From contig CAYVFB010000028.1 of NCBI GenBank assembly GCA_964450305.1, positions 1 to 33,808 on the forward strand: a stretch of DNA of 33,808 nt, given 5' to 3'. The stretch is from JAAYJG01 sp964450305. Its GTDB lineage: Bacteria > Bacillota > Clostridia > DSM-8532. Below, in pieces: positions 13,261 to 20,881 of the stretch (its first letter is position 1; every line of letters starts with the position of its first letter). The notes below the pieces were generated by a model. It saw nothing but the letters and a program-made list of their open reading frames with translations. It was not told where the DNA came from and ran no database searches. The position numbers and the translations under genes were made by a program.

Positions 13261-14025
13261 TTATAATAATTGTAGCACATTTAGTATAAATATACAAATG
13301 AGTCTGTTAAATTCCATAAGGAACATATCATCAATAAGATTTTCCTTCTTATGTTTTACCACCCGGTAGTCTTCTCGGTTGTCTTTGTAGGAAACCATTC
13401 TTTTTCTGCAACGGCTTCCATGATGATAGCGCTGTGCGATCATATCGATAAGCCCATCGTTCGTTGTTATCCGTTTTAGATAAGCATAAACCGGCTCACT
13501 TAATCGTCCTACCTTTCCAATATTCTTTTGATACTGAAAAAGCCAGGGCAGCAGGGTTTTTTTCAGGTATTCGAGGTTGCGTAGATCATCTCGTAACAGT
13601 GGATTGTCGATGCCATAAATGACATCCATATATCCCATTACTTTTCGAATCTGGTCAATAATCCGAATAACATCGGTTTTATTATCCGGGAATATTTCTG
13701 TTAGCATGGCTGCATAATCCTGAAGGCTGTTTCTGGACGCAAGCTTTGTCCAACGGCCTTCTATCCCGATAGATACGGCGCTTTGAATGAAGTCCATCTC
13801 GATACCCAGGCTTTTTAGCATGGGCAGCAGAATGCCGGAGTTCTCAAACGCCCGGATGCCTCCATCGAAAGCAAAGCCATGATGCCAGAATGTGTTCACC
13901 AAACCACCGGTCTTTTCTCTCTTTTCAACCAATAGGGTACGGGCTCCCCTTCGGCTTAAATACGCGGCACTTGTAAGGCCTGCGATTCCTCCACCCACAA
14001 CGATTGCATTATATTCTGCCTTCAT
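13261..14025 (-). CDS. Carotenoid-desaturase-like FAD oxidoreductase, truncated
   Basis: The 254-residue frame starts with a Rossmann FAD motif, V-V-G-G-G-I-A-G-L-T-S-A-A-Y-L-S, followed by V-E-K-R and the D-G-G-I loop, as in phytoene desaturase/carotenoid isomerase-type flavoproteins. That family is usually about 500 residues with a second FAD-contact motif near the C-terminus; here homology seems to stop around residue 215 and the rest (R-Y-H-H-G-S-R-C-R-K-R) is unlike it. The start overlaps the stop of the 614-residue paralogue by 4 bp (ATGA), indicating translational coupling. Probably a non-functional relic of a former flavoprotein pair. Confidence 0.7.
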   Translation of the reverse strand: MKAEYNAIVVGGGIAGLTSAAYLSRRGARTLLVEKREKTGGLVNTFWHHGFAFDGGIRAFENSGILLPMLKSLGIEMDFIQSAVSIGIEGRWTKLASRNSLQDYAAMLTEIFPDNKTDVIRIIDQIRKVMGYMDVIYGIDNPLLRDDLRNLEYLKKTLLPWLFQYQKNIGKVGRLSEPVYAYLKRITTNDGLIDMIAQRYHHGSRCRKRMVSYKDNREDYRVVKHKKENLIDDMFLMEFNRLICIFILNVLQLL

Positions 14026-15866
14026 ACGGAAACCTCCGATATATATGAAACAATTTCCTGAATGGGAACCGCAGTCTCGTTTTCAAGGGCATAAATACAA
14101 TTTTTCTCGTATCGCTTCAGTGAAGCCATATCAACGGGAGCCTGAAGCCAACACTTCCTGGCCCCGGTAAAATTCCCTACCGCTACACGCCGCATCATAC
14201 CCCGAATGTCAGTAGTTCCCCTTGGGGTATAGCATGGGTGCTCACAAAGACGGCAGCGCATGGCTTTCCTCATTACATTACGCTCTTCCTCCGGGTAATT
14301 TTCAAATAGCTTATCTGTAGTGAAGGGTTTATCGACAAGCCTCACATAGTTTGTCATCCCTTCGCGATAGACAAACTGTTCTTTTCCGAGTTTTTTCAAC
14401 AGAGCATTTGCAGCAGATAATCCCGAAGTAGTTATAGTTGGTGTGCCTGTGCCCATCACAGTTGATTCTCCGCAGCAGAACAGATTGTCCCACTCGGACC
14501 GGGTGTGCAGTCTGTGGAACATATGCTGTCCCATCATCTGCTTGGGCCCTGCAACAGCACCGCCATTTTTCATGGTGTACCTTTCAATGGTACAGGGTGT
14601 AGCCACTTCCGCGTATCGGATCGCTTGCTTAAATCCCGGGAACCTTTTTTCCAGCACTGAAACAAGCCGCTCCTGCTCCTTTATTTTCATTCGCTTATAA
14701 TTAGCCTTATCCGATGAATCCCATTTTTCAAAGGTTGGTCCTATGATAATGACAGTATGCTCATCTTCCGCACAAAGGGTCCTGTCATCAATGCTCAGGA
14801 TGTATGCCGTTACTTCGCTTTCGTCGAGCTGGTCAGGGTTGCCGACCAGCATTTCGACAGGAGCCGTGTCGTCCGGTATCAAGCCCCGGTCAATGACAGC
14901 ATACAGCACAACGCTTGGATAGGTGAGTACTTGCCGCCGCGCCCATTCCCGACGCTTGTGTGTTGTATATTGAGGGTCAATGAGCTTTTCATACAGATTC
15001 CATACGGTTCCTGAGTAAATGGTATAGGGTGCGTTCAATGTGGTGCCATCTTTAAGCTTTACCCCGGCAGGTTTCCCGTCCTCGAAGAGCAGGGAGACTA
15101 CTTCGGATTCAAGCAGCATATCTCCGCCGTTTTCCTCTATCACCTTTTCAAGCTTTCCGGGCAGAAACAGCGTGGAGCCCGCAGGATAATAGCTCCCCCC
15201 CACGTGATTATCGACAAACATCACAGCCGCCAGAACGGCAGGAGCCTCTTCAACGGTTGCATAACAATAGGTGGAGGTCAGCTTGTCAAAGAATTTAAAG
15301 ATTTCGGGATCTGTAAAGTACTTGTTCAAAAGGTTTTTTGCGTTCTTGAACAAGTAACTGAGAAACCTTATATAGGAGACAGGGTGCTTCACCACACTTT
15401 TTAAAGCGGTTTTGGGGCTCGTTTCGTCGGCTGTGACATAGCTGGGTGTGTCAACCATAACATGACTGTATATTTTCAGTATATCGGTGTAGAAACGGTG
15501 GATGTTTTCCTTTTCTGAAGGAAAGACCCCTGACAGTTCCTCTGCAAACTTTTGAACATCAGGCCAAAAGGGTATTCGCTTTCCCTTAAAGTTCACACAG
15601 TATAAAAGATCGTGCTGGATGATGTCAATCGGTTCCTCGAGGCAGTTAAATACAAACCGGTGAGCGTTGAAGCCATGTTCACCAAACCCATAGAGCATCG
15701 CTGCGCCTACGTCAAAAGTTACAGACCCCCGCTTGAAAATACCGCAGGAACCTCCGGGGTTGTAGCTTTTTTCAATCACAGCAACCTTTAAATCTCGTTT
15801 GGTAAGAAGGCTGGCGGCCGTTAATCCGGACAAACCACCGCCGATTACGATCACATCATATCTCAT
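14022..15866 (-). CDS. Phytoene-desaturase/carotenoid-isomerase-like flavoprotein with Cys-rich tail
   Basis: The 614-residue protein begins with the FAD-binding motif V-I-G-G-G-L-S-G-L-T-A-A-S-L-L (residues 7-21) and carries the family's late motif F-C-C-G-E-S-T ... T-G-T-P-T-I-T-T-S-G-L-S-A-A near residue 480. An extension of about 100 residues follows with C-R-L-C-E-H-P-C and, later, A-R-K-C-W; four or more cysteines suggest metal or cluster binding, which is not usual for this family. The reaction could be an FAD-dependent redox or isomerisation on a polyisoprenoid or another lipid; I cannot name it. No phytoene synthase or geranylgeranyl-diphosphate gene is nearby, so carotenoid synthesis is not supported by context. 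Confidence 0.8.
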   Translation of the reverse strand: MRYDVIVIGGGLSGLTAASLLTKRDLKVAVIEKSYNPGGSCGIFKRGSVTFDVGAAMLYGFGEHGFNAHRFVFNCLEEPIDIIQHDLLYCVNFKGKRIPFWPDVQKFAEELSGVFPSEKENIHRFYTDILKIYSHVMVDTPSYVTADETSPKTALKSVVKHPVSYIRFLSYLFKNAKNLLNKYFTDPEIFKFFDKLTSTYCYATVEEAPAVLAAVMFVDNHVGGSYYPAGSTLFLPGKLEKVIEENGGDMLLESEVVSLLFEDGKPAGVKLKDGTTLNAPYTIYSGTVWNLYEKLIDPQYTTHKRREWARRQVLTYPSVVLYAVIDRGLIPDDTAPVEMLVGNPDQLDESEVTAYILSIDDRTLCAEDEHTVIIIGPTFEKWDSSDKANYKRMKIKEQERLVSVLEKRFPGFKQAIRYAEVATPCTIERYTMKNGGAVAGPKQMMGQHMFHRLHTRSEWDNLFCCGESTVMGTGTPTITTSGLSAANALLKKLGKEQFVYREGMTNYVRLVDKPFTTDKLFENYPEEERNVMRKAMRCRLCEHPCYTPRGTTDIRGMMRRVAVGNFTGARKCWLQAPVDMASLKRYEKNCIYALENETAVPIQEIVSYISEVSV

Positions 15867-15876
15867 AAATGTCCCC

Positions 15877-17130
15877 CTAAAGATGAAAATAGTAACTGTT
15901 TAGCAGGTAATCCTCTTTGTATTTTCGAGCCAGTGTAAACAGCGTGTTCTTTACAGGCTGTCCTTCTATTTCTCCCAATTTAAACTTCTTTAAAACGCTT
16001 TCAAAACGCTTTTTTTCTGATTCTGTAGTCCTGCTCTTAAAATATCCCCAAACATGCTGTGCTGCATTGATTGCATGATCCCTGACAATCGGTTTTCTGA
16101 TGGAGGTTTCAATCATCTGGTACATCTGTTTTGCGGGATAGGTGCTTTTATCCTTCAGCAAATTCCGAATAGCATTGTAATGCTCGACAGACCTTTCAAG
16201 AATGCAATATTTGTAGCGCGCCCACTCGGTCTCCAGTTTGCTGATTCCCATGTTTGAAGTGCAATGCATACATTTTAAAGCGGATAGGTTTTTATCCTTT
16301 ACCTCCAGCATAATATCAAGTTCCATTCCGTAAAGCTGCTGATAGAATTCGAGAAACTCATCGATTGCGATAAAATTAGAATGTGCGCCCCGTCGCTTGT
16401 CAGAATGCTGCTGAGAATAATGGATCTTTTGGGGTCCGTCTTCTTTTGTCCATGTTTGTGAGCACTGTTTGATCCATTCGACATCCATATTAAATTTTTC
16501 TGCCGGATTCACAGAATTGTGCAGGTTATCGAAAACGACGGGAATTCCATCCACACCTGCAGTTTCGAGAACATCCCTTATGTTGAACAATTTATCATCG
16601 TTTTCCAGCACCAATCGTCTTTTCACATCGTAACCAAGCCCTCGATACCGCGATAGAAAACGCCTGATGGCATGCTCCTTGTTCCCATACACACCGCCGA
16701 GATGAAGGATTATTTTGTGTTCCGGTCCAAGACCAAGGCAGTCCAGCACCTTCGCGTGATAGTCAAGATCTTCAATAGCCCTCTCGGCGACTGAATCATC
16801 AAGGGAATTGAGGACAGTGTATTGTCCTGGATGCATTGACACCCGCATCCCTGCTTTTTTGATTTTGCATCCGATTGATGTGAGGATTTCTGCGTATATA
16901 TCCTGCCAGGGTAAGCTTTTCGCCAAACTTGATCCAAACGGAATTAGATCTGAAGATATCCGAAAAAGCCTGATGCCTTGTTGGGTATTATAGTCAATCA
17001 TCTTGTCAAGGGAATTTAAATTATGCCCAATGAGAGACAGCAGGCGCTCTTCGTTTGCATTTTTCAATGTGCAGTTTTTCATCTCAGTCTCTGGTAAGCC
17101 GAGGGCAATGCAGGGGTATCCAATCCTCAT
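15877..17130 (-). CDS. uvsE: UV damage endonuclease (UVDE family)
   Basis: The family start M-R-I-G-Y-P-C-I-A lies at 17128-17130, with AAAGAG seven bases upstream; an ATG 11 codons earlier (17163) would overlap the nitroreductase stop by 10 bp and is the alternative. The product (417 residues) shows the TIM-barrel metal-binding segments of UVDE: R-I-S-S-D-L-I-P, M-H-P-G-Q-Y, H-L-G-G-V-Y-G, L-E-N-D-D, F-D-N-L-H-N and L-E-V-K-D-K. UVDE nicks DNA 5' of UV photoproducts and starts an alternative excision repair. The C-terminal extension beyond residue 310 (about 100 residues) is longer than in the shortest family members. Confidence 0.93.
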   Translation of the reverse strand: MRIGYPCIALGLPETEMKNCTLKNANEERLLSLIGHNLNSLDKMIDYNTQQGIRLFRISSDLIPFGSSLAKSLPWQDIYAEILTSIGCKIKKAGMRVSMHPGQYTVLNSLDDSVAERAIEDLDYHAKVLDCLGLGPEHKIILHLGGVYGNKEHAIRRFLSRYRGLGYDVKRRLVLENDDKLFNIRDVLETAGVDGIPVVFDNLHNSVNPAEKFNMDVEWIKQCSQTWTKEDGPQKIHYSQQHSDKRRGAHSNFIAIDEFLEFYQQLYGMELDIMLEVKDKNLSALKCMHCTSNMGISKLETEWARYKYCILERSVEHYNAIRNLLKDKSTYPAKQMYQMIETSIRKPIVRDHAINAAQHVWGYFKSRTTESEKKRFESVLKKFKLGEIEGQPVKNTLFTLARKYKEDYLLNSYYFHL

Positions 17131-17153
17131 ATAAAGTCTCTTTAAGCTAACGT

Positions 17154-17819
17154 TTAAGCCCATGCAAAATTCTCTTTATTGGCACCGATCTCAAAATGAT
17201 ATTTGGCAATTCCAAGGTCTACTTTTGTGAAAAAGCCTATGCCTGGTTTGGTATATACCCTGTTTCCGTCCAGTAAAAACTGAAATTTCTGTTGATTCGT
17301 GGCGGTCGGTGCAAGCAATGCGGCTTCAACCCCATTTCGAAACCAATCAGGTACAGTACCGCTAACACTGCAGACCTGTTGGAAGGCTTTTGAGCGATGA
17401 GCTTTCCCTTGCGTATGTCCATATCCGATGGCAATCAGAACACATAGCTTCTCATCCGTGCCAACAGTAAAGGCATTTTTAATTTTTTTGTAGCCTGCTC
17501 CAACCCAGCAAGTGTTCAGGCCAAGCTGCTGTGCGTACAAAACTATCTTCTGACCATAGTAACCGCACTTCTCCTCAAAATCATCCGTTTTTCTTCCCAC
17601 CATAGCAATATAGTTGCGAACACCTGAAAATCTGCCATAATGCATGATCAAACTGTCAAAAGCGCTCGGTTCATCCAAAACAAGCTGAATATTCAAACCA
17701 CTTTCTTTATTGTAATCATTTATCAGTTGCTGCAATTTATCTTTCACGTCACCTTCGATTTTTCTTACTTCATAAGATCGAACAGAGTGTCTGTTTTTCA
17801 TGGCTTCCATAAGGTCCAT
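17154..17819 (-). CDS. Nitroreductase-family protein
   Basis: The ATG at 17817-17819 is preceded by GGGAGG; upstream in-frame codons are outside that site. The 221-residue protein opens M-D-L-M-E-A-M-K-N-R-H-S-V-R-S-Y, the FMN phosphate-binding signature of nitroreductases, and contains K-I-V-L-Y-A-Q-Q-L-G-L-N-T-C-W-V-G and A-L-L-A-P-T-A-T-N-Q-Q-K, typical of the two-domain nitroreductase-like group found in anaerobes. It should bind FMN and reduce a small acceptor; the substrate is unknown. The UV endonuclease follows directly and probably shares its transcript. Confidence 0.88.
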   Translation of the reverse strand: MDLMEAMKNRHSVRSYEVRKIEGDVKDKLQQLINDYNKESGLNIQLVLDEPSAFDSLIMHYGRFSGVRNYIAMVGRKTDDFEEKCGYYGQKIVLYAQQLGLNTCWVGAGYKKIKNAFTVGTDEKLCVLIAIGYGHTQGKAHRSKAFQQVCSVSGTVPDWFRNGVEAALLAPTATNQQKFQFLLDGNRVYTKPGIGFFTKVDLGIAKYHFEIGANKENFAWA

Positions 17820-17969
17820 CTGAGATCCCTCCCTTACAAAATGAACCAATCCTCAGTGAATGTTTTGTGATTTTTATTATACCATCATATTGCGATTCAT
17901 ACCTTTCTGTTTTAAAATCATTATTGACATATGCCAATTGATATTCAGGAAAGCGTATTCTGGACAGCG

Positions 17970-18117
17970 GTTAAAGAGACACCATTTGAAGGTTCTTGCG
18001 AAATTACCGATTGACCCCAAAATTTCAGCTGCCTGTGACAAGGGTATGATAGAGCTTTTCGATGGCGATTGGTTTGAGCCGGTTGCCAGAATACTGGAAA
18101 ATATGGGGGAAAGCTAA
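17970..18117 (+). pseudogene. C-terminal stump of an Mrp/NBP35-type ATPase
   Basis: The end of this plus-strand frame reads L-A-K-L-P-I-D-P-K-I-S-A-A-C-D-K-G, then D-G-D-W-F-E-P, the familiar end of Mrp-type P-loop ATPases that load Fe-S clusters. The P-loop and the rest of the protein are missing; the frame to the left is AT-rich noise. It is followed 1 bp later by a NifX-like start, a gene order often seen in Clostridia. Confidence 0.7.
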
Positions 18118-18118
18118 A

Positions 18119-18220
18119 ATGGTGAAAATAGCTGTAGCAAGCGAAAATGTAATGGTGACCGGACACTTTGGACACTGCACCTGCATTCTCGCGCTTGCGC
18201 CTTGCAAAGCTGTCTGTTAA
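18119..18220 (+). pseudogene. N-terminal stump of a NifX-like (dinitrogenase cofactor) protein
   Basis: This frame starts M-V-K-I-A-V-A-S-E-N-V-M-V-T-G-H-F-G-H-C, the opening of small NifX/NifB-C-like proteins linked to Mrp. After about 20 codons the homology ends and TAA follows at 18218-18220. With the Mrp stump it shows a former two-gene Fe-S operon cut by deletion at both ends. Confidence 0.7.
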
Positions 18221-18330
18221 CTTGTTTTTTGGAGTCGGGGTCTTTTCTTGATCCCAAATATCAGCAACACAATCCCGGCCCCCAACAGGATGAATCCGGC
18301 AAAGCTTCCTGTTTCGCCATCCTCCGCATT
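18217..18330 (-). pseudogene. Transmembrane tail of a lost surface protein
   Basis: On the minus strand, overlapping the stop of the Uma2 gene in another frame, a tail reads D-G-E-T-G-S-F-A-G-F-I-L-L-G-A-G-I-V-L-L followed by I-F-G-I-K-K-R-P-R, a hydrophobic anchor and basic stop-transfer like the C-terminal anchors of secreted proteins. No start is visible. Confidence 0.35.
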
Positions 18331-18331
18331 A

Positions 18332-19066
18332 TCAGCGGAAAATTTGGCTTAAATTGACCGTCAACCCTTTGAAGGTAAATGATTCGGCTGTTTCTCCATA
18401 CTTGAAAGCAGTATACTCACGAATGTTTTGATCCTTGAAAAGATAGATGGAGACTTGCCTGTTTGAAGGGTTTACAATCCAGTATTCCTGAATGCCACAA
18501 GACATGTATAGATCAAGCTTTTTGATTAAATCCTTCCGTTTCGTGCTTTCAGAAATAATTTCCACAACCAGGGCTGGGGTGCCCATGTAATAATCCTGTT
18601 GGTTCAATTTCTCATCCAGATCACAGATTACCATAATATCAGGCTGTACAATATTGATATCCTCTGGATGCCTCTTTAGTGTAATATCATATGGCGCTAC
18701 CATCGGAGTGCATTTTTTCTCCTGAAACCAATGATGGAAAATCACAAACAATTCAGTTAATACTATCTGATGAGTGGTTTTCGGGGAGGCCAGATAATAT
18801 ATCTCGCCATCAATATATTCATATCTTTCTTCATTATCGCGGGTAAGTTCCTGGAATTCTTTATAGGACGCTTTTTTAATGCCAAAACCATAACTGAACG
18901 CCTCTTCGTTAATGATTGATTTTTCTGAATCATATTCGTCTGTTGCTTCCAGTGAAGTCAATTTGGCTATCTCCCTGCCATTTTTGGAAATGATGACAGG
19001 TTCACCGATACATAATAAAAGATACTTTCCAAAGTTATTTTGCAGTTCGGTAGAGCTCACTTTCAT
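18332..19066 (-). CDS. Phd/YefM antitoxin domain fused to a Uma2-type nuclease domain
   Basis: Residues 1-40 (M-K-V-S-S-T-E-L-Q-N-N-F-G-K-Y-L ... V-I-I-S-K-N-G-R-E-I-A-K-L) match the DNA-binding end of Phd/YefM antitoxins. From about residue 75 the protein is a Uma2/DUF820 PD-(D/E)xK fold: Y-E-Y-I-D-G-E-I-Y, V-Q-P-D-I-M-V-I and L-V-V-E-I-I-S-E-S-T, then K-L-D-L-Y and E-Y-W-I-V. Catalytic D, E and K positions are present, so it may be an active nuclease of unknown target. The fusion of an antitoxin domain with the nuclease in 244 residues could make the protein self-regulating (inference). Confidence 0.85.
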   Translation of the reverse strand: MKVSSTELQNNFGKYLLLCIGEPVIISKNGREIAKLTSLEATDEYDSEKSIINEEAFSYGFGIKKASYKEFQELTRDNEERYEYIDGEIYYLASPKTTHQIVLTELFVIFHHWFQEKKCTPMVAPYDITLKRHPEDINIVQPDIMVICDLDEKLNQQDYYMGTPALVVEIISESTKRKDLIKKLDLYMSCGIQEYWIVNPSNRQVSIYLFKDQNIREYTAFKYGETAESFTFKGLTVNLSQIFR

Positions 19067-19195
19067 ATCGGCACCTCCATATTAGCTAAATTGTCTAAAC
19101 TGGATAATATTATTATACCACAAATGTAAATAATATCAACATAGTCCATTATCGATGTGCAAAATAACCTGCATGTTCTGCAGGTAGAACGCAAA

Positions 19196-19221
19196 ACAGC
19201 ATCAGGATGAACTGATGCTGT
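19196..19221 (-). terminator. Terminator after the DUF2680-like gene
   Basis: ACAGCATCAG pairs perfectly with CTGATGCTGT around a 6-base loop, followed on the minus strand by TTTT. It lies 60 bp beyond the stop of the gene at 19282. Confidence 0.75.
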
Positions 19222-19281
19222 CATACTTTCGTTTGAGAGGCAGGTTAAACAGGTATTGAATCCCTGTATCATTATCTTGTT

Positions 19282-19791
19282 CTATCCTCCACAAGAACCG
19301 TCACACAGGCCATTGCCCATGCCACGACCGTTGCCCATGCCACGACCGTTGCCCATGCCATGGCCGTTGCCTCGGCCCTGTCCATTGCCTTGACCAAATC
19401 CAGCGCCTGCTCCTAAACCTTTACCATTTTGCTCACAACCTGTCCCGGTACCGTCACAGTTTGCCTGGTTCTTCTCAATTCTGGCGATGACAGCGTCCGC
19501 TTGCTCCTTTGTCATCGTACCGTCGGCAACGCGTGCAGCAAGAATGTCCTTTTTCATTTCCAGCATTTCCTTCTTGAATGCATCAAGCACACCCGCCTCG
19601 TTTGCGATGGTTCCGTAAGATTTACCGGTCTGTGCACGTTCGTCGATAACAGACTGTACCTCGCGTCCGGAAAGTCCGGCAACCGCTTCGGCGGGTGTCG
19701 CATACTGTGAGACTGCGAACGCCGTAACTGATCCTAAAGTTAGCGTAAGGACTGTAATCCCCGCAATCATAAGTTTTTTCATGTTATTCAT
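19282..19791 (-). CDS. Secreted DUF2680-like protein with Gly-Asn-rich tail
   Basis: The ATG at 19789-19791 has GGAGG eight bases upstream; longer in-frame starts do not. The 169-residue product has a signal peptide (basic start M-N-N-M-K-K-L, hydrophobic core, A-F-A cleavage region near residue 26), a helical DUF2680-type domain (residues about 30-110, with the M-T-K-E-Q-A-D-A-V-I motif), and a tail of G-M-G-N-G-R repeats encoded by near-identical 18-bp units (about 19303-19374) ending in C-D-G-S-C-G-G. Such proteins are exported and of unknown role; the tail may bind metal. It sits divergently from an OmpR-type two-component system, a likely regulator. Confidence 0.75.
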   Translation of the reverse strand: MNNMKKLMIAGITVLTLTLGSVTAFAVSQYATPAEAVAGLSGREVQSVIDERAQTGKSYGTIANEAGVLDAFKKEMLEMKKDILAARVADGTMTKEQADAVIARIEKNQANCDGTGTGCEQNGKGLGAGAGFGQGNGQGRGNGHGMGNGRGMGNGRGMGNGLCDGSCGG

Positions 19792-20194
19792 ATGAATAGC
19801 CTCCTCACTTTTTTCAGCGCTTATTTGCTGCTGTGGTTTCATCATAAACAATAGCTGTGGCAAAAGTATGTTTTTTCATTTGTATTTTCATGTTAAAATG
19901 AAAATATCGAACACACAAAAGACATATTTTTTTGCTATAACTAAAGTGGGCTTCGTCCACAGCCAAATAGCATAACCTTACAGCTGCAAAACACCGTATT
20001 CTTACTTTGTTACCTGATGTTTATAGCAATAAGGTGCTAAATAAGATGTCCCCTTTGATAACGAATTATTGCCGGAAACAAAAAACTTGTGGCGGGTCCC
20101 ACTTAATTTTTTCAATGAAAGTCCAGTTTCTTAACCAAAAGTTGAATGATGGGTAAGGCTCTAATTGAATACTAACGCAGAGGTGGTTACGGTT
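19792..20194. other. Divergent intergenic region with palindrome
   Basis: This region between the DUF2680-like gene and the response regulator holds the palindrome at 19883-19906 and no gene. The rest is AT-rich and probably contains both promoters, which I cannot place with confidence. Confidence 0.4.
19883..19906. promoter_or_regulatory. Perfect AT-rich palindrome, possible operator
   Basis: TATTTTCAT and ATGAAAATA are exact inverted arms separated by GTTAAA. It lies 92 bp upstream of the DUF2680-like start. An OmpR-type or other dimeric regulator could bind it. Confidence 0.35.
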
Positions 20195-20881
20195 ATGCCA
20201 ACGATATTGATTGCTGACGACAATCAGCAGATTGTGTCCATACTCGAAGAATACGCGAAAAAAGAAGGTTTTTCCGTCACGACTGCTTTTGACGGGCCTA
20301 CTGCACTGGATAAAGCGAAGCTGACACGCTTTGATATGATCCTGCTTGATGTGATGATGCCCGGGATGGACGGCTTTGAAGTCTGCCGTGAAATCCGCAG
20401 GCAAAGCAATGTCCCCATTATCATGATAACAGCAAGAGGCGAGGATTTTGAGCGCATCATGGGCCTTGACATCGGCGCAGACGATTATATCGTCAAACCC
20501 TTTTCACCCAGAGAGGTGATGGCGCGCATCCGGGCTATTCTGCGCCGCATTGATCGGGATGACGATAATAAGACACAGGTCATTGTTTTTCAGAACCTGA
20601 CGCTTAATTTAGATGAATACATTACCGAAATTGACGGCATCCGCATTCCATTGACCAAAAAAGAAACTGAGCTTTTATGGACGCTGGTAACAAATAAAAA
20701 CAAGGTGTTTTCCCGCGATAATCTGTTAAACAGCCTGTGGGGCTTTGATTATTACGGTGACACACGAACAGTTGACTCCCACATCAAGCGGCTGCGTGCC
20801 AAGCTGGACGCAGTTCCCCATGATGGATGGGAAATAAGTACCATCTGGGGCGTAGGATATAAATTTGAGGTGACAAAGTGA
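20195..20881 (+). CDS. OmpR-family response regulator
   Basis: The ATG at 20195 is chosen (GAGGTGG upstream, family start M-P-T-I-L-I-A-D-D-N); a TTG 30 bases earlier is less likely. The 228-residue protein has a receiver domain with acidic D-D at residues 8-9, phosphoacceptor Asp in L-L-D-V-M-M-P-G (near residue 53), the T-A-R motif and K-P-F, followed by a winged-helix DNA-binding domain (G-D-T-R-T-V-D-S-H-I-K-R-L-R). Its stop overlaps the GTG start of the kinase gene, so the two are translationally coupled. The nearest probable target is the divergent DUF2680-like gene. Confidence 0.95.
   Translation: MPTILIADDNQQIVSILEEYAKKEGFSVTTAFDGPTALDKAKLTRFDMILLDVMMPGMDGFEVCREIRRQSNVPIIMITARGEDFERIMGLDIGADDYIVKPFSPREVMARIRAILRRIDRDDDNKTQVIVFQNLTLNLDEYITEIDGIRIPLTKKETELLWTLVTNKNKVFSRDNLLNSLWGFDYYGDTRTVDSHIKRLRAKLDAVPHDGWEISTIWGVGYKFEVTK

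Noticed and set aside
14022..15866. Carotenoid biosynthesis cluster
   Set aside because: Only desaturase-like flavoproteins are present; no prenyl-diphosphate or phytoene synthase gene in the window.
19303..19374. 18-bp repeats as a regulatory or CRISPR repeat
   Set aside because: They encode the G-M-G-N-G-R tail of a secreted protein and have no spacers.
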